The notes: generated from the letters alone by a model not told the origin. Shown: positions 9,488 through 21,493, counted from the first letter of the stretch. The stretch is 64,000 nucleotides of DNA from Phenylobacterium aquaticum (GCA_947378305.1 CANCJJ010000001.1:62001-126000), one strand, 5' to 3'. Numbers and translations are program-made.

Positions 9488-10414
9488 ATGCGCCTCGCCT
9501 TTCTCGGAACTCCGGATATTTCCGCCACCTGTCTGGCCGCCCTGGCGGCTGCGGGACATGAGATCGTCGCGGTCTATTCCCAGCCCCCGGCCCCCCGTGG
9601 ACGCGGCCAGTCGGTGAGGCCTTCGCCGACCCAGCTCATGGCCCAGAGCCTTGGTCTAGAGAGCCGCACGCCAGCCTCCATGCGGGATCCCGAGACGATC
9701 GAGGCCTTCAAGGCCCTGGATCTGGATGCCGCCATTGTCGTCGCCTATGGCCAGATCCTGCCCGCAGATATTCTCGACGCCCCCCGGCTTGGGGCCTTCA
9801 ACCTTCATGCCTCCCTCCTGCCCCGCTGGCGTGGAGCCGCCCCGATTCAGCGGTCCATCATGGCCGGAGATCCGGTCACGGGGGTTCAGGTCATGCGCAT
9901 GACCGAGGGTCTGGATGAGGGCCCGATCCTGGCCACCACGGCCTTGCCCATGGCCGCCGATGAAACCGCCGGAAGCCTGCAGGCCCGCATGGCCACAGCG
10001 GGCGCGGACCTGCTGGTCCAGACCGTTGCCGAGATCGCAGCCGGTCGCGCCAGTGAGACGCCCCAGTCCGACACCGGAGCGAGCTATGCCAAGAAGATCC
10101 GCCCAAAAGAGGCCCGGATCGACTGGACCAGGTCGGCCGCGGAGGTCGATCAGCACATTCGGGGCCTCTCGCCCTTTCCAGGTGCCTGGTTCCAGGTGGC
10201 GACGGAAAGAGGCCCCGTCCGGGTCAAGGTCCTCCTCTCCCGGGTCGAGGCGGGTGCGGGCGCGCCGGGACAGGTGCTGGACGACGCCCTGAGGGTTGGC
10301 ACCGGCACCGGGGCCGTAGGGCTCCTGCGTCTGCAGCGCGAAGGCAAGGGGCCTCAGGACGTAGATGTTTTTCTGCGGGGCTTTCCGATCCCTGCCGGGA
10401 CGGACCTAACCTGA
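9488..10414 (+). CDS. fmt: Methionyl-tRNA formyltransferase
   Basis: [42 protein letters not shown]. Confidence 0.96.
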   Translation: MRLAFLGTPDISATCLAALAAAGHEIVAVYSQPPAPRGRGQSVRPSPTQLMAQSLGLESRTPASMRDPETIEAFKALDLDAAIVVAYGQILPADILDAPRLGAFNLHASLLPRWRGAAPIQRSIMAGDPVTGVQVMRMTEGLDEGPILATTALPMAADETAGSLQARMATAGADLLVQTVAEIAAGRASETPQSDTGASYAKKIRPKEARIDWTRSAAEVDQHIRGLSPFPGAWFQVATERGPVRVKVLLSRVEAGAGAPGQVLDDALRVGTGTGAVGLLRLQREGKGPQDVDVFLRGFPIPAGTDLT

Positions 10415-11175
10415 TGGCGCGCTACAGGCTGACCCTGGAATATGACGGGCGGCGGTATCGCGGCTTTCAGGCCCAGGACAATCTGCCCACAGTCCAGGGG
10501 GCGATAGAGCGAGCGGTCTTGGCCTTCAGTGGCCAGACCCTGCGCCTTCAGGCGGCGGGTCGAACCGATACCGGCGTTCATGCAACCGGTCAGGTCATCC
10601 ACCTGGACCTGGAGAAGGCCTGGTCGGAAAAAACCGTCCGCAATGCCCTGAATGCCCATCTGGTGGACGAAGGCGTGGTCGTCCTGGATGCCGCCCTGGC
10701 GCCCGAGGGCTGGCATGCCCGGTTTTCAGCCACCGAACGGCGATATCTCTACCGCATTCTGAACCGTCCAGCGCCGCCCGGACTGGACAAGGGCCGGGTC
10801 TGGCATGTGAAGGCCCCGCTTGATGCCGAAGCCATGGACCAGGCCGCCCAGGTGCTGGTGGGGCATCACGACTTCACAACCTTCCGGGACCTGCAGTGCC
10901 AGGCCAGGTCCCCGATCAAGACACTGGATCTGGCCCGGGTCTTCCGGCTGGGCCAGGAGGTGCACCTGGAATTTGCCTCGCGATCCTTCCTGCATCGCCA
11001 GGTGCGTTCCATGGCGGGAACCCTGGTGGAGGTGGGACTTGGTCGCTGGACCTCGCAGGATGTTCGTCAGGCCCTGGAGGCCCGGGCGCGGACAGCCTGC
11101 GGTCCGGTCGCTCCGGCCGCCGGCCTCTACCTGACCGCTGTCAGCTATGGGTTGGACGAGACCCCAAAGGCCTGA
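10414..11175 (+). CDS. truA: tRNA pseudouridine(38-40) synthase
   Basis: YRLTLEYDGRRYRGFQAQ, AAGRTDTGVHATGQV, FLHRQVRSMAGTLVEVGLG. Confidence 0.96.
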   Translation: MARYRLTLEYDGRRYRGFQAQDNLPTVQGAIERAVLAFSGQTLRLQAAGRTDTGVHATGQVIHLDLEKAWSEKTVRNALNAHLVDEGVVVLDAALAPEGWHARFSATERRYLYRILNRPAPPGLDKGRVWHVKAPLDAEAMDQAAQVLVGHHDFTTFRDLQCQARSPIKTLDLARVFRLGQEVHLEFASRSFLHRQVRSMAGTLVEVGLGRWTSQDVRQALEARARTACGPVAPAAGLYLTAVSYGLDETPKA

Positions 11176-12302
11176 AAATAGCGCGTAATGAGCGCTTCAT
11201 AGACTTTTTGCAGGTTGAGGATTTCTTCCACCGGGGCGCGTTCATCGACAGAGTGCATGGTCTTGCCGACCAGACCGACCTCGACCACCGGACAGATGTC
11301 GCGGATAAAACGGGCATCGGAGGTGCCCCCGGTTGTGGACAGGTCCGGCGAGGTCCCCGTCACATCACCCACCGCCGCAGCAATGACATCGGTAAACGGA
11401 CCCGGGGCGGTCAGAAAGGCTTCGCCGCTAATGGCCGGGGTCAGGATGATTTTTCCGGCAAAGCCTACCTCGGCCCGGCGGGCTTCTTCGCCAATCCAGT
11501 CGACCAGATCCTGGCCCTTGTGGCTGGGATTGAAGCGGATGTTCAGGCGGGCCTGAGCCTTGGCGGGGATCAGGTTGGTTGTCGGATTGCCCACGTCAAT
11601 GGTGGTGACCTCCAGGTTCGAGGGCTGAAAGCCCAGATACCCCTGGTCAAGCTCGTGGGCCTGAAGGGCGGCCAGCAGGCGCACCAAGACCGGGACCGGA
11701 TTGGCGGCGCGGTGGGGATAGGCCACATGCCCCTGGACCCCCTCAACCGTGATCCCGACATTGACCGAGCCCCGTCGACCGATCTTGACCATGTCGCCAA
11801 AGGTCTCGGCGCTGGTGGGTTCTCCGACAATGCAGTGGTCAATAATCTCGCCTTCAGCCTTCAAGGCCTCGACAACCCGCCGGGTGCCGTGGGTGGCCAC
11901 GCCCTCCTCATCGCCGGTAATGAGGAAGGACAGGGAGCCGGGCAGACTGCCGCCCTCCAGCACATTGGCTGAGGCCGCAGCAAAGGCGGCAATCGCACTC
12001 TTCATGTCGACCGCGCCGCGACCGATCAGCACGCCGTCGACAATGTCCGCCGCAAAGGCTTCCCGGCTCCAGGCCGCCGAGTCTCCTACCGGCACCACAT
12101 CGGTATGACCGGCAAAACACAGGTTGGGTCGGGCCGTTCCCCAGCGGGCATAAAGGTTCTCGATCTCGCCGAACTTCATGCGGCGGCAGACAAACCCCAG
12201 GTCAATGAGGGTGCGTTCAACAATATCCATGGCCCCGGCGTCCGCAGGGGTCACGGAAGGGCGGCGGATCAGGGCCTGGGTCAGGGCAACAGCATCCAGC
12301 AC
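11145..12302 (-). CDS. dapE: Succinyl-diaminopimelate desuccinylase
   Basis: LCFAGHTDVVPVGD, GRGAVDMKSAIAAF, STTGGTSDARFI. Confidence 0.94.
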   Translation of the reverse strand: MLDAVALTQALIRRPSVTPADAGAMDIVERTLIDLGFVCRRMKFGEIENLYARWGTARPNLCFAGHTDVVPVGDSAAWSREAFAADIVDGVLIGRGAVDMKSAIAAFAAASANVLEGGSLPGSLSFLITGDEEGVATHGTRRVVEALKAEGEIIDHCIVGEPTSAETFGDMVKIGRRGSVNVGITVEGVQGHVAYPHRAANPVPVLVRLLAALQAHELDQGYLGFQPSNLEVTTIDVGNPTTNLIPAKAQARLNIRFNPSHKGQDLVDWIGEEARRAEVGFAGKIILTPAISGEAFLTAPGPFTDVIAAAVGDVTGTSPDLSTTGGTSDARFIRDICPVVEVGLVGKTMHSVDERAPVEEILNLQKVYEALITRYFQAFGVSSNP

Positions 12303-12305
12303 GGT

Positions 12306-13142
12306 CTAGTCCCTCAGCAACTCGTTGATCGAGGTCTTGGCCCGCGTCCGCGCATCCACCGTCTTCATGATGACCGCGCAATAGGTCGAGGGCATGCCCT
12401 CATGCGGGCTGGGGCGCGAACCGGACATAAGGACGGAATAGGGCGGCACCTCGCCGGTCGTGACCTCGCCGGTGCGGCGATCCACAATCGGGGTGGTCGA
12501 GGTCAGGTAGACCCCCATGGACAGGACGCTGCCTTCACGGACGATGACGCCTTCGGCCACTTCGGACCGGGCCCCGATGAAGCAGTTATCCTCAATAATG
12601 GTCGGGTTGGCCTGGAGCGGCTCCAGAACCCCGCCAATGCCTGCGCCGCCGGACAGGTGCACATTCTTGCCAATCTGGGCGCAGGACCCCACCGTGGCCC
12701 AGGAATCGACCATGGTGCCCTCATCGACATAGGCCCCGATATTCACGAAGGACGGCATGAGCACTACGTTCCGGCCAATGAAACTGCCTCGCCGCACTAC
12801 ACAGCCCGGCACGGCGCGAAAGCCTGCGGCCTCGAATTGCGGCGCATCCCAGCCCTCGAACTTGGTCTCGACCTTGTCCCAATAGGGACCAGGAGGACCA
12901 GCATGCATGACCCGGTTGGGGCTTAATCGAAATGACAGCAATATGGCCTGCTTGGCCCACTGATGGGTGGTCCAGACCCCGTCAGCGCCGCGTTCAGCCA
13001 CCCGAAGCTCGCCCCGGTCCAGCAGGCGCAGGGTTTCCTCGACCGCCGTGCGAACCGGTCCACGGGTTGCGACAGACACGCCATCGCGATCGGCCCAGGC
13101 GGCCTCGATCTCGGTCTTCAGGTCGGCAAAGGTCACGGACAT
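12306..13142 (-). CDS. dapD: 2,3,4,5-tetrahydropyridine-2,6-dicarboxylate N-succinyltransferase
   Basis: Left-handed beta-helix hexapeptides; [47 protein letters not shown]. Confidence 0.95.
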   Translation of the reverse strand: MSVTFADLKTEIEAAWADRDGVSVATRGPVRTAVEETLRLLDRGELRVAERGADGVWTTHQWAKQAILLSFRLSPNRVMHAGPPGPYWDKVETKFEGWDAPQFEAAGFRAVPGCVVRRGSFIGRNVVLMPSFVNIGAYVDEGTMVDSWATVGSCAQIGKNVHLSGGAGIGGVLEPLQANPTIIEDNCFIGARSEVAEGVIVREGSVLSMGVYLTSTTPIVDRRTGEVTTGEVPPYSVLMSGSRPSPHEGMPSTYCAVIMKTVDARTRAKTSINELLRD

Positions 13143-13804
13143 CAGACACTCTCCTTCAGCCGCGCGTGATTCAACAGGGGCGCGAGCTTGTGTGTGCGGT
13201 GGTGAACAAAGGGGGCGGTAGAAGCCTGGGCATGGGGACCAACGAGGATGGTGGTCATGCCCAGATCAAAGGCGGGCTTCAGGTTTCGCTCACTGTCTTC
13301 GAAAAAGGCCGTGGTCGCCGGATCGAGCCCGTGGGCGTCGATCATAAGCTGGAATCCCTGGGGGTCAGGCTTGGGCAGAAAGCCGAAGGAATGGATATGA
13401 AACACCTGATCGAACAAATGGGTCAGGCCAAGGTGCTTCATCACGCGTTCCGCGTGAAGGTCATCGGCATTGGTAAAGATGAACCGGCGTCCGGGAAGCC
13501 GGGCCAGGGCGATCAAGAGCTCCGGGTCCTGAGCCAGGGCCTCCAGGGACAGGTCATGGAACAGGGCATGAAAATCCGCCGGATCGACCCCGTGGTTGCG
13601 CATGAGCCCGGCCAGGGTGAGACCGTGCTCGGCAAAATACTTTTTCTGCAGGCCATAGGCCTCGTCCCGAGGCAGGTCCGTAACCTTCATGACAAAGCTG
13701 GTCATGCGGTGCTCGACCTGGGCCATGAAGCCGGACTCCACGGGATAGAGCGTATTGTCCAGATCGAACAACCAGGTGTCGATATGGGTGAGATCAGGGA
13801 TCAT
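13142..13804 (-). CDS. HAD-family pyrimidine 5'-nucleotidase
   Basis: [38 protein letters not shown]. Confidence 0.87.
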   Translation of the reverse strand: MIPDLTHIDTWLFDLDNTLYPVESGFMAQVEHRMTSFVMKVTDLPRDEAYGLQKKYFAEHGLTLAGLMRNHGVDPADFHALFHDLSLEALAQDPELLIALARLPGRRFIFTNADDLHAERVMKHLGLTHLFDQVFHIHSFGFLPKPDPQGFQLMIDAHGLDPATTAFFEDSERNLKPAFDLGMTTILVGPHAQASTAPFVHHRTHKLAPLLNHARLKESV

Positions 13805-14784
13805 GAGGTGATGAGGGTGCCTGAGCCGTGCTCGGTGAAGAGCTCGACCAGCATGGCATGCGGCCGGCGACCATCCAGAATGGCAACCGCCTCAACGCCC
13901 GCTTCGACGGCGGCAATGGCGGTTTCCAGCTTGGGGATCATGCCCCCCGAGGCCACGCCGGAGGCAATCGCCTCGCGGGCTTCTGCCACGGTCATCTGGC
14001 GGATCAGGGCTCCGTCCGCCCCCAGCACGCCTGCCACGTCGGTCAGGAGCAGCATGCGCTTGGCGCGCAGGGCCCCGGCAAGCGCGCCCGCTACGGTGTC
14101 GGCATTGATATTGTAGGTCTGGCCGTCCGCCGCCACGCCAATGGGGGCGATCACCGGAATATAGTCATGCTCGGCGGAAATCAGCCCCTCGATCAGCTGG
14201 GGATCAATCCGGGTCGGTTCGCCGACAAATCCCAGATCAACGACCTGCTCAATCTGGCTATCCGGGTCCTTGCGGGTCCGCGTGGCCTTCTCGACCGTGA
14301 TCAGACGGGCATCCTTGCCCGAAAGGCCAACCCCGCGAACATCGGCCTCGGCCCCGGCCAGGGTGATCCAGTTGGCGATTTCCTTGTTGATGGCACCGGA
14401 AAGAACCATTTCCGCCACCTCCATGGTGGCTTCGTCCGTCACGCGCAGACCGTCAATAAAGGTCGACTTGACCCCCGCCCGGTCCAGCATGCGCGAAATC
14501 TGGGGACCGCCGCCATGCACGACCACCGGATGCAGGCCAAGGAGCTTGAGCAAAACCGAGTCCGCGGCAAACAGCTTTGCGGTGGTTTCCTGCCCCATGG
14601 CATGGCCGCCGTACTTAATGACAACGGTTTCCCGGTCATATTGCTGGATGAACGGCAGGGCCTCGGCGAGGGTGCGGGCGGTGGCCCAGCCCTGCTCTTC
14701 GTCAACCGAGTCCTGGTCTGTGGTCGCGCTCAATGCCAAGTCTCCAAACATGTGGTGAAGGTCCGATAGCCGAGACCGGGGCAC
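13801..14784 (-). CDS. argB: Acetylglutamate kinase
   Basis: [44 protein letters not shown]. Confidence 0.95.
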   Translation of the reverse strand: MPRSRLSDLHHMFGDLALSATTDQDSVDEEQGWATARTLAEALPFIQQYDRETVVIKYGGHAMGQETTAKLFAADSVLLKLLGLHPVVVHGGGPQISRMLDRAGVKSTFIDGLRVTDEATMEVAEMVLSGAINKEIANWITLAGAEADVRGVGLSGKDARLITVEKATRTRKDPDSQIEQVVDLGFVGEPTRIDPQLIEGLISAEHDYIPVIAPIGVAADGQTYNINADTVAGALAGALRAKRMLLLTDVAGVLGADGALIRQMTVAEAREAIASGVASGGMIPKLETAIAAVEAGVEAVAILDGRRPHAMLVELFTEHGSGTLITS

Positions 14785-14875
14785 CTGTCACCTTGCGCTC
14801 AAAAACACCGAGGCTGGACGGGGACCCGATGCGTGATATGCCGTGACCTTAAACCCTTCATTCCGTGAGCCCACC

Positions 14876-16150
14876 ATGCGCCTGACCCCCCTGTTTGCGA
14901 CCCTTTCCCTGACCGCCCTTCTCGCGGGCCAGGTCGAGGCCAGAACCGTTGCGGTCGCCGCAGACCGTCTGGTCGATGTCGCCACCGGCAAGGAAACGGA
15001 CAAGCCCCTGGTCATCATCACCGATGGCCGCATCACCGCAGTCGGGCATCAGGGCGATGCCATCCCCTCGGGGGCCGAGCGGGTCAGCCTTCCCGGCGTC
15101 ACCCTCCTGCCGGGCCTGATCGACATGCATACCCACATTTCCTCCTCCCCCCTGTTCAGCGGCTATAATTCCCTCTTGTTCACCGACAGTTTCTGGCCCG
15201 TGATCTCGACGGCAAATGCCAAGGCCACCCTTGAGGCCGGCTTTACCACCATCCGGAATGTGGGTTCGGACCGCTATGACGATGTGGGTCTGCAACAGGC
15301 CATTGACGCGGGCTTTGTCCCGGGCCCGCGCATCATCCCGGCCAGCTATGCCATTGGGGCGACGGGCGGTCACTGTGACTCCACCTTCTTTCCGCCCTCC
15401 ATGGACCAGAGGAGCCCTGCCGTGATCGACAGCCCGGACGAGGGGCGACGCATGGTCCGCCAGCTGCATAAATACGGGGCCCAGGTCATCAAGATCTGTG
15501 CGACCGGCGGGGTGTTTTCCCATGGCGATACGCCCGGTGCCCAGCAGATGACGGCGGACGAGATCAAGGCCATTGTCGAGGAGGCCCATGCCGCCGGCAT
15601 GAAGGTCGCCGCCCATGCCCACGGGGCCTCGGGCATTACGGCGTCGATCCGCGCAGGCGTCGATACGATTGAACATGTCAGCCTGGTCGATGACGAAGGC
15701 ATCAAGCTGGCCCTGCAGACCGGGGCCTATTTCGGCATGGACATCTACAATACCGACTACACCCAGGCCGAGGGCAAGAAGAACGGCGTTCTGGAAGAAA
15801 ACCTGCAAAAGGACCGCGATATCGGCCTGATCCAGCGCCAGAATTACCGCAAGGCCCTGAAGGCGGGGGTGAAGATGATCTATTCCACCGACGCCGGGGT
15901 CTATCCCCACGGCACCAATGCCCGGCAGCTGGAAACCATGGTCGAGTGGGGGGCAACCCCGCTTCAGGCCATCCAGTCCGCCACCGTCACCTCGGCAGAA
16001 GCCCTGGGCCAGTCCGGCGATGTGGGTCAGGTGGCCGTGGGCCGTTATGGCGACCTGGTCGGTGTGAAGGGTGACCCCCTGAAGGACGTCACCCTGCTCC
16101 AGCATCCCGTCTTCGTGATGAAGGGTGGCGAGACGGTGAAGCGCCCCTAA
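14876..16150 (+). CDS. Secreted metal-dependent amidohydrolase family protein
   Basis: Signal peptide; LPGVTLLPGLIDMHTHISS, KVAAHAHG, IYSTDAGVYPHG. Confidence 0.87.
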   Translation: MRLTPLFATLSLTALLAGQVEARTVAVAADRLVDVATGKETDKPLVIITDGRITAVGHQGDAIPSGAERVSLPGVTLLPGLIDMHTHISSSPLFSGYNSLLFTDSFWPVISTANAKATLEAGFTTIRNVGSDRYDDVGLQQAIDAGFVPGPRIIPASYAIGATGGHCDSTFFPPSMDQRSPAVIDSPDEGRRMVRQLHKYGAQVIKICATGGVFSHGDTPGAQQMTADEIKAIVEEAHAAGMKVAAHAHGASGITASIRAGVDTIEHVSLVDDEGIKLALQTGAYFGMDIYNTDYTQAEGKKNGVLEENLQKDRDIGLIQRQNYRKALKAGVKMIYSTDAGVYPHGTNARQLETMVEWGATPLQAIQSATVTSAEALGQSGDVGQVAVGRYGDLVGVKGDPLKDVTLLQHPVFVMKGGETVKRP

Positions 16151-16157
16151 GCCTGCC

Positions 16158-17348
16158 CTAAAGCGAGCGGGCCACCACTTCCTTCATGATTTCAGAGGTC
16201 CCGCCATAGATCCGCTGGACCCGGGCATCGCGCCAGAGGCGGGCAATGGGGTATTCGTTCATATAGCCCGCCCCGCCGTGCAGTTGCAGGGCGGCGTCGC
16301 AGACCTCCCACTGAAGCTCGGTATGGAAGAGCTTGGCCGCAGAGGCCTCTGCGGCCGTCAATTCGCCCTTCAGATGCCGGGCCATGCACCAGTCCAGGTG
16401 CGCCCATCCGGCCTGGAGCTTTGATTTCAGGGTTCCGAGGGTGAAGCGGGTGTTCTGGAAATCAAAGACCGTCTGGCGAAAGGCCTTGCGGTCCTTGGTG
16501 AATTTGACGGCCTCGTCAAAGGCCCGCTGGGCCCCTGCCTGGCCCGCTATGGCAATTTGCAGGCGCTCCTGGGGCAGCTGGCTCATCAGATAGACAAAGC
16601 CCATATTCTCCTCGCCCAGGCAGTTGGTCATGGGCACCCGGACATCTTCGAAGAAGAGCTCGGAGGTATCGGCGGAATTCTGGCCGATCTTGTCCAGGTT
16701 GCGCCCACGCTTGAAACCCGCACGATCGGCCTCAACGAGAATGAGCGAGGTGCCCTTGGCCCCCTTGTCCGGGTCCGTCTTGGCCACCAGGACAATCAGG
16801 TCGGCATTCTGGCCATTGGTGATATAGGTTTTGGAGCCTGAAATCACATAATGATTGCCATCCCGGCGAGCCGTGGTGCGGACACCCTGCAGGTCGGACC
16901 CCGCGCCGGGTTCGGTCATGGCAATGGCGGTAATGACCTTGCCGGACACCATGCCGGGCAGCCATTTATGCTTCTGCTCTTCCGACCCGTAATTGATGAT
17001 GTAGTCGACCACGATATCGGACTGCAGGGTAATGCCCGCGCTGGAGCCCGCATAGGACAGCTCCTCGCCGATAATGGCATTGTAGCGATAGTCCAGACCC
17101 AGACCGCCATAGGCCTCCGGCACCTGGGGACAGAGCAAGCCGGCGGCCCCGCAGGCCTCCCAGAAGGTCCTGTCTATGACCCCTTCCTCCTCCCAGCGAT
17201 CCAGATGGGGGATGAGGTGCTGGGCATAGAACTTGCGCACCTGGTCGCGAAACAGCGACATGTCCTGGTCATAAACGGCACGGCTTGCGGTCTCGAGCAC
17301 GGGCGGACTCCTTGGATCAGACAGTTTGGACCATGACCCTAACGGCAT
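16158..17348 (-). CDS. Acyl-CoA dehydrogenase
   Basis: AIAMTEPGAGSDLQGVRTTA, YITNGQNADLIVLVAKTD, QLHGGAGYMNEYPIARLWRDARVQRIYGGTSEIMKEVVARSL; start may be a GTG near 17300. Confidence 0.92.
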   Translation of the reverse strand: MPLGSWSKLSDPRSPPVLETASRAVYDQDMSLFRDQVRKFYAQHLIPHLDRWEEEGVIDRTFWEACGAAGLLCPQVPEAYGGLGLDYRYNAIIGEELSYAGSSAGITLQSDIVVDYIINYGSEEQKHKWLPGMVSGKVITAIAMTEPGAGSDLQGVRTTARRDGNHYVISGSKTYITNGQNADLIVLVAKTDPDKGAKGTSLILVEADRAGFKRGRNLDKIGQNSADTSELFFEDVRVPMTNCLGEENMGFVYLMSQLPQERLQIAIAGQAGAQRAFDEAVKFTKDRKAFRQTVFDFQNTRFTLGTLKSKLQAGWAHLDWCMARHLKGELTAAEASAAKLFHTELQWEVCDAALQLHGGAGYMNEYPIARLWRDARVQRIYGGTSEIMKEVVARSL

Positions 17349-17375
17349 GACCCTGGGTTAGGCCAGACCCGGCCC

Positions 17376-18044
17376 TCAAATCTCGAGGTGGATTTCGCAG
17401 GCGGCAGCGATCTCGGCCTGCAGCTCAGCAATCCCGGTGCCTTTTTCAGATGACGTCGCCAGGACACGGGGGAAGGCGGCCGGTCGCTTGGCAATCGCGG
17501 CCTGGGTCCGCTCAACCACGGCCTCAACCTCAGACGGCTTGATCTTGTCGGCCTTGGTCAGGACGATCTGGTAGGAGACGGCGGCCCGGTCAAAGGCATC
17601 CATGGGCTCCAGGTCCACGTCCTTAAGGCCGTGGCGGGCATCGATCAACAGATAGGCCCGCTTGAGGTTGGGGCGCCCCCGCAGATAGTCGCGGCCCAAA
17701 CTCTGGAACTGTTTCACCGTGCCCTTTGAGGCCCGGGCCCAGCCATATCCGGGCAGGTCCACCAGACGCAGGCGATCATCCAGAACGAAGAAATTGACCT
17801 CACGGGTCCGTCCCGGCTCGTTCGAGGCCCGGGCCAGGCGCTTCATGCCAACCAGGGCATTGATCAGGGAGGACTTGCCGACGTTTGAGCGCCCGGCAAA
17901 GGCAACTTCAGGCAGGTCTGCGGGAGGCAGACCATCCATGGCCACGGCCCCCATCATGAAGACGGCGGGACGTGCAAACAGAATCCGGGCGGCCTCCAGC
18001 GCGTCGTCTGTGAAGTTCACGCCGTCGGGGCCAGGCAGGGTCAC
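17376..18044 (-). CDS. engB: Ribosome biogenesis GTP-binding protein YihA/YsxC
   Basis: [38 protein letters not shown]. Confidence 0.95.
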   Translation of the reverse strand: MTLPGPDGVNFTDDALEAARILFARPAVFMMGAVAMDGLPPADLPEVAFAGRSNVGKSSLINALVGMKRLARASNEPGRTREVNFFVLDDRLRLVDLPGYGWARASKGTVKQFQSLGRDYLRGRPNLKRAYLLIDARHGLKDVDLEPMDAFDRAAVSYQIVLTKADKIKPSEVEAVVERTQAAIAKRPAAFPRVLATSSEKGTGIAELQAEIAAACEIHLEI

Positions 18045-19837
18045 CCTGCGGTTCCGGCCCGGCGACCCGTCAGGCGGCCAAGGATGTCGTCAATGGGATT
18101 GTCCACCTTGAAGCGCCGCATGATCACATATTGCTGCAGGATCGTGAGCAGGTTGCTCCATGTGTAGTAGATCAACAGGCCAACCGCGAGCGGGCTCAGG
18201 ACAAAGGTGAAGATCACCGGCATGAGCTGCATGATCATCTGCTGGGTCGGGTCCGGCGCGGGCGGGCTCATCTTCATGGACAGCCACTGGGTGAAACCAT
18301 AGGCCAGGGGCCAGATGCCCACATGCAGAGGCCCGGCGAGAAGGACCCCGATCAGAGGGGCTGTGGCCGGATCCCACGGAATGACCCCAAACAGATTGAA
18401 GACGGTGGAGGGATCGCGGGCCGACAGGTCCTGCACCCAGCCAAAGAAGGGCGCATGGCGCATTTCAATGGCCACGGAAAGAACCTTGAACAGGGCCAGA
18501 AAGATCGGAATGGTCGCCAGCATGGGCAGGCAGCCCATCAGAGGATTGATCTTTTCCCGGGCATAGAGGCCCATCAGTTCCTGTTGCTGCTTGGTGGGAT
18601 CATCCTTGTAGCGCGTCCTCAGCGCCTCGACCTCAGGCTGGATCTTCTTCATCTTGGTCATGGATTCATAGCTGAGATTGGCCGGGTAGAAGAAGACCAG
18701 TCGCACCAGAACCGTCAGGGCCAGGATGGCCAGACCGAAATTGTTGAGCAGGCCATAGAACTGCTCCAGCACCCAGAAAATCGGCTTGGTGAAGAAATAG
18801 AGCCGGCCCCAATCCACGGCATCCACCAGCTTGGGAATCTTGAGGGCGGTCTCATAGGCCTTGAGCACGGGCACGGTCTTGGCCCCGGCAAACATGCGAC
18901 TGACATGGGTCAGCTGGGCACCAGGGGCCACCACGCGGGGCTGGCCGACGAAATTGGCTTCATAGACGTCAATGCCGCGCGAGGGGGTCACCTTGAAGGC
19001 CGCGTGCACGGTCTCAGACTGATCCGGCACAATGGCCGCCAGCCAGTACTTGTCGGTAATGCCAAGCCATCCCCCGTCAGAGGAATAATCCTTCTCGCCC
19101 GCCTTTTTGAGGTCCTTGTATTTGACCATCTGCAGGACCTTGCCCATCACGCCGACGGCACCCTGGTGGGCGTTCGGATCGAGGGTCGTCGGGGCTCCCT
19201 GACGCTGGACCGAGGCATAGGGCACAAGGGTAAGGGGCCCGGGAGTCCCGTTGGCCACGGAGTCCGTGATGGTGAACATGAACTTGTCGTCCACGACGAG
19301 GGTGCGCGTGAAGGTCAGGCCCTGGCCATTGGTATAGGTCAGCACCAGGGGATGGCCGGGGGACAGACGATCCCCCTGGGCCAGGGTCCAGACGCTATCG
19401 GGGGTCGGCAGACCGGGGAGGTTGGCCCCCGTCCAGCCAAATTCGGCAAACCAGGCGTGGGCAGACCCCTCCGGGCGCAGGAGCTCAACCGGGGAGGACT
19501 TGGGGTTCACATCGACCCGGTAGCCCTTGAGCAGCAGGTCATCAATCCGCGCGCCTTTCAGGGAGACAGAGCCTTGCAGGGACGGGGTATCAATCACGGC
19601 CCTCGGGCTTGCCGCCAAGGCAAGCGTGCGGGGAAGGAAGGCGGGCTGGACGGCGACACCCGGCGCGCCAGGTGTTCCGGCACCGGCCGGGTTGGCAGCC
19701 TGGGCGGTTTCCCGTGCCTTGAGTTCCGCCTGCCGAAGCTTGGTCTGCGGACCCATGTAGAAGGCCTGATAGGCGAACAGCATCACCATGGCCACAACCA
19801 CGAAGATGATCGTATTGCGATTGGAATTGTCAGGCAT
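18041..19837 (-). CDS. yidC: Membrane protein insertase YidC
   Basis: [26 protein letters not shown]-terminus; conserved C-terminal region [46 protein letters not shown] start. Confidence 0.95.
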   Translation of the reverse strand: MPDNSNRNTIIFVVVAMVMLFAYQAFYMGPQTKLRQAELKARETAQAANPAGAGTPGAPGVAVQPAFLPRTLALAASPRAVIDTPSLQGSVSLKGARIDDLLLKGYRVDVNPKSSPVELLRPEGSAHAWFAEFGWTGANLPGLPTPDSVWTLAQGDRLSPGHPLVLTYTNGQGLTFTRTLVVDDKFMFTITDSVANGTPGPLTLVPYASVQRQGAPTTLDPNAHQGAVGVMGKVLQMVKYKDLKKAGEKDYSSDGGWLGITDKYWLAAIVPDQSETVHAAFKVTPSRGIDVYEANFVGQPRVVAPGAQLTHVSRMFAGAKTVPVLKAYETALKIPKLVDAVDWGRLYFFTKPIFWVLEQFYGLLNNFGLAILALTVLVRLVFFYPANLSYESMTKMKKIQPEVEALRTRYKDDPTKQQQELMGLYAREKINPLMGCLPMLATIPIFLALFKVLSVAIEMRHAPFFGWVQDLSARDPSTVFNLFGVIPWDPATAPLIGVLLAGPLHVGIWPLAYGFTQWLSMKMSPPAPDPTQQMIMQLMPVIFTFVLSPLAVGLLIYYTWSNLLTILQQYVIMRRFKVDNPIDDILGRLTGRRAGTAG

Positions 19838-19848
19838 TAGTCGCGCGC

Positions 19849-20247
19849 TCAATCAGAATTAGAAGGGGCGCGGTCGGGCGCGCGGGAAGGGCGTTCACTC
19901 GTGTCGCTGAGGCTTATCAGCGCACTTTTCACATCGTCAAGCAATCGAGTCCACGGGCGGCTGGGTGCGCCACCTCGCGCAATAAGCACATAATCATGGC
20001 CGGGACGAGCATGGGCTGGAATCAACAGGCGGGCGGCCTCTCGCATGCGACGTTTCGCGCGATTGCGGACCACCGACCCGCCGACCTTTTTTGTGGCTGT
20101 AAACCCAACCCGGACGCAGGATGTTTCATCCATGCGATGCCTGGCCTGGAGCACGACGGCACCACGCGCACAGGAAGGGGCTTTCGCGGCCAGAAGAAAG
20201 TCTGGCCGAACCTTAAGTTTTTGAATCTGAAATTCGGGCTCCGACAT
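19849..20247 (-). CDS. rnpA: Ribonuclease P protein component
   Basis: [30 protein letters not shown]. Confidence 0.95.
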   Translation of the reverse strand: MSEPEFQIQKLKVRPDFLLAAKAPSCARGAVVLQARHRMDETSCVRVGFTATKKVGGSVVRNRAKRRMREAARLLIPAHARPGHDYVLIARGGAPSRPWTRLLDDVKSALISLSDTSERPSRAPDRAPSNSD

Positions 20248-20271
20248 TCGGACGCCCCACCCCTGCCAGAC

Positions 20272-20406
20272 CTAGGCGGTCAGGCGCTTGCGGCCCTTGG
20301 CCCGACGACGGGCAATGACCTTCTGACCATTCTTGGTGGCCATACGCGCGCGCCATCCGTGACGGCGCGCACGCACGAGACGGGAGGGTTGAAAAGTGCG
20401 CTTCAC
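20272..20406 (-). CDS. rpmH: 50S ribosomal protein L34 (GTG start; not in ORF track)
   Basis: Reverse strand reads [44 protein letters not shown], directly upstream of rnpA. Confidence 0.97.
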   Translation of the reverse strand: MKRTFQPSRLVRARRHGWRARMATKNGQKVIARRRAKGRKRLTA

Positions 20407-20509
20407 GGGACAAGCTCCGGGACAAAATCGAGGCGCGGTGAGTAGGGGAATGAAAAGCCCCTGTCAATGGAAACCAGGGCAAAAGACCCAAATAGATGTC
20501 GCCGCAGAC

Positions 20510-21493
20510 TCAGATGTCGGGTTGGATAATGGTCTTTCCGACGACCTTGCGGTCCGACAGGGTGTCAAAGGCAGCGCGCCAGTCGCTTAAGGGAAAGGTC
20601 TGATCAACCCTGGGAGTCACCGCGCCTTCCCGGGCCAGTTGCCAGATGGCGGCATTGTTTTCGGCCCCCTTCTGCGGGAACTGACGGCCATACTCCCCGG
20701 CCCGGACCCCCATGACGGAGAAGCCCTTTATCAGGGCATAATTGACCGGCAGGACCGGCAATCGGCCCGAGGTAAAGCCAATCGACAGGAGCCGACCGTC
20801 AAAGGCGATACAGCGCACGCTCTCGTCAAAAACATCGCCGCCCACCGGATCATAGATCACATCGGCCCCCCGCCCCCCGGTGATGGCCTTCACCTGATCC
20901 TTGAAGCCGTGGCTGACATTGACGGTGGCGTCGGGGGCATATTCCCGGGCAATGACGGCCAGCTTCTCATCCGAGGCGGAGGCGGCAATGACCTTGCAGC
21001 CCAGATGCCTGGCCAGGTCTACGCAGGCCAGCCCAACACCGCCAGCGGCCCCGTGGACCAGAACCCATTCGCCTGGCTGGACCTGGGCCCGGCGCACCAG
21101 GGCCACCCAGGCCGTGAGATAGGCGACCTGATATCCGGCGGCCTGGCCATAGCTCAGGGTCTCGGGCTTGCGATGGAGGCTGGCGGCAGGGCTCAAGGCA
21201 AATTCGGCAAAGGCCCCGGTGCGGGACCCGCCGGCAACCGGATCGCCGATGGCCCAGTCCGTGACCCCGTCACCCAGGGCCACAATGTCTCCTGCCAGCT
21301 CCATGCCTGGCGTGAAGGGGACCTGGGGCTTGTGCTGGTGCTCGCCGCGGGTCTGCATGAGGTCGGGAAAGTTCACCGCCCCGGCCCGCACCTTGATCAG
21401 CACCTCTCCGGGTCCAGGTTTGGGCAAAGGAAGGTCCAGTACGCGACACCCGGCGTAGTCTGCGGCAAGTTGCTCAACAACCAGGGCGCGCAT
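20510..21493 (-). CDS. NADPH:quinone oxidoreductase family (MDR superfamily)
   Basis: LVHGAAGGVGLACVDLARHLG, DVIYDPVGGDVFDES. Confidence 0.9.
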   Translation of the reverse strand: MRALVVEQLAADYAGCRVLDLPLPKPGPGEVLIKVRAGAVNFPDLMQTRGEHQHKPQVPFTPGMELAGDIVALGDGVTDWAIGDPVAGGSRTGAFAEFALSPAASLHRKPETLSYGQAAGYQVAYLTAWVALVRRAQVQPGEWVLVHGAAGGVGLACVDLARHLGCKVIAASASDEKLAVIAREYAPDATVNVSHGFKDQVKAITGGRGADVIYDPVGGDVFDESVRCIAFDGRLLSIGFTSGRLPVLPVNYALIKGFSVMGVRAGEYGRQFPQKGAENNAAIWQLAREGAVTPRVDQTFPLSDWRAAFDTLSDRKVVGKTIIQPDI

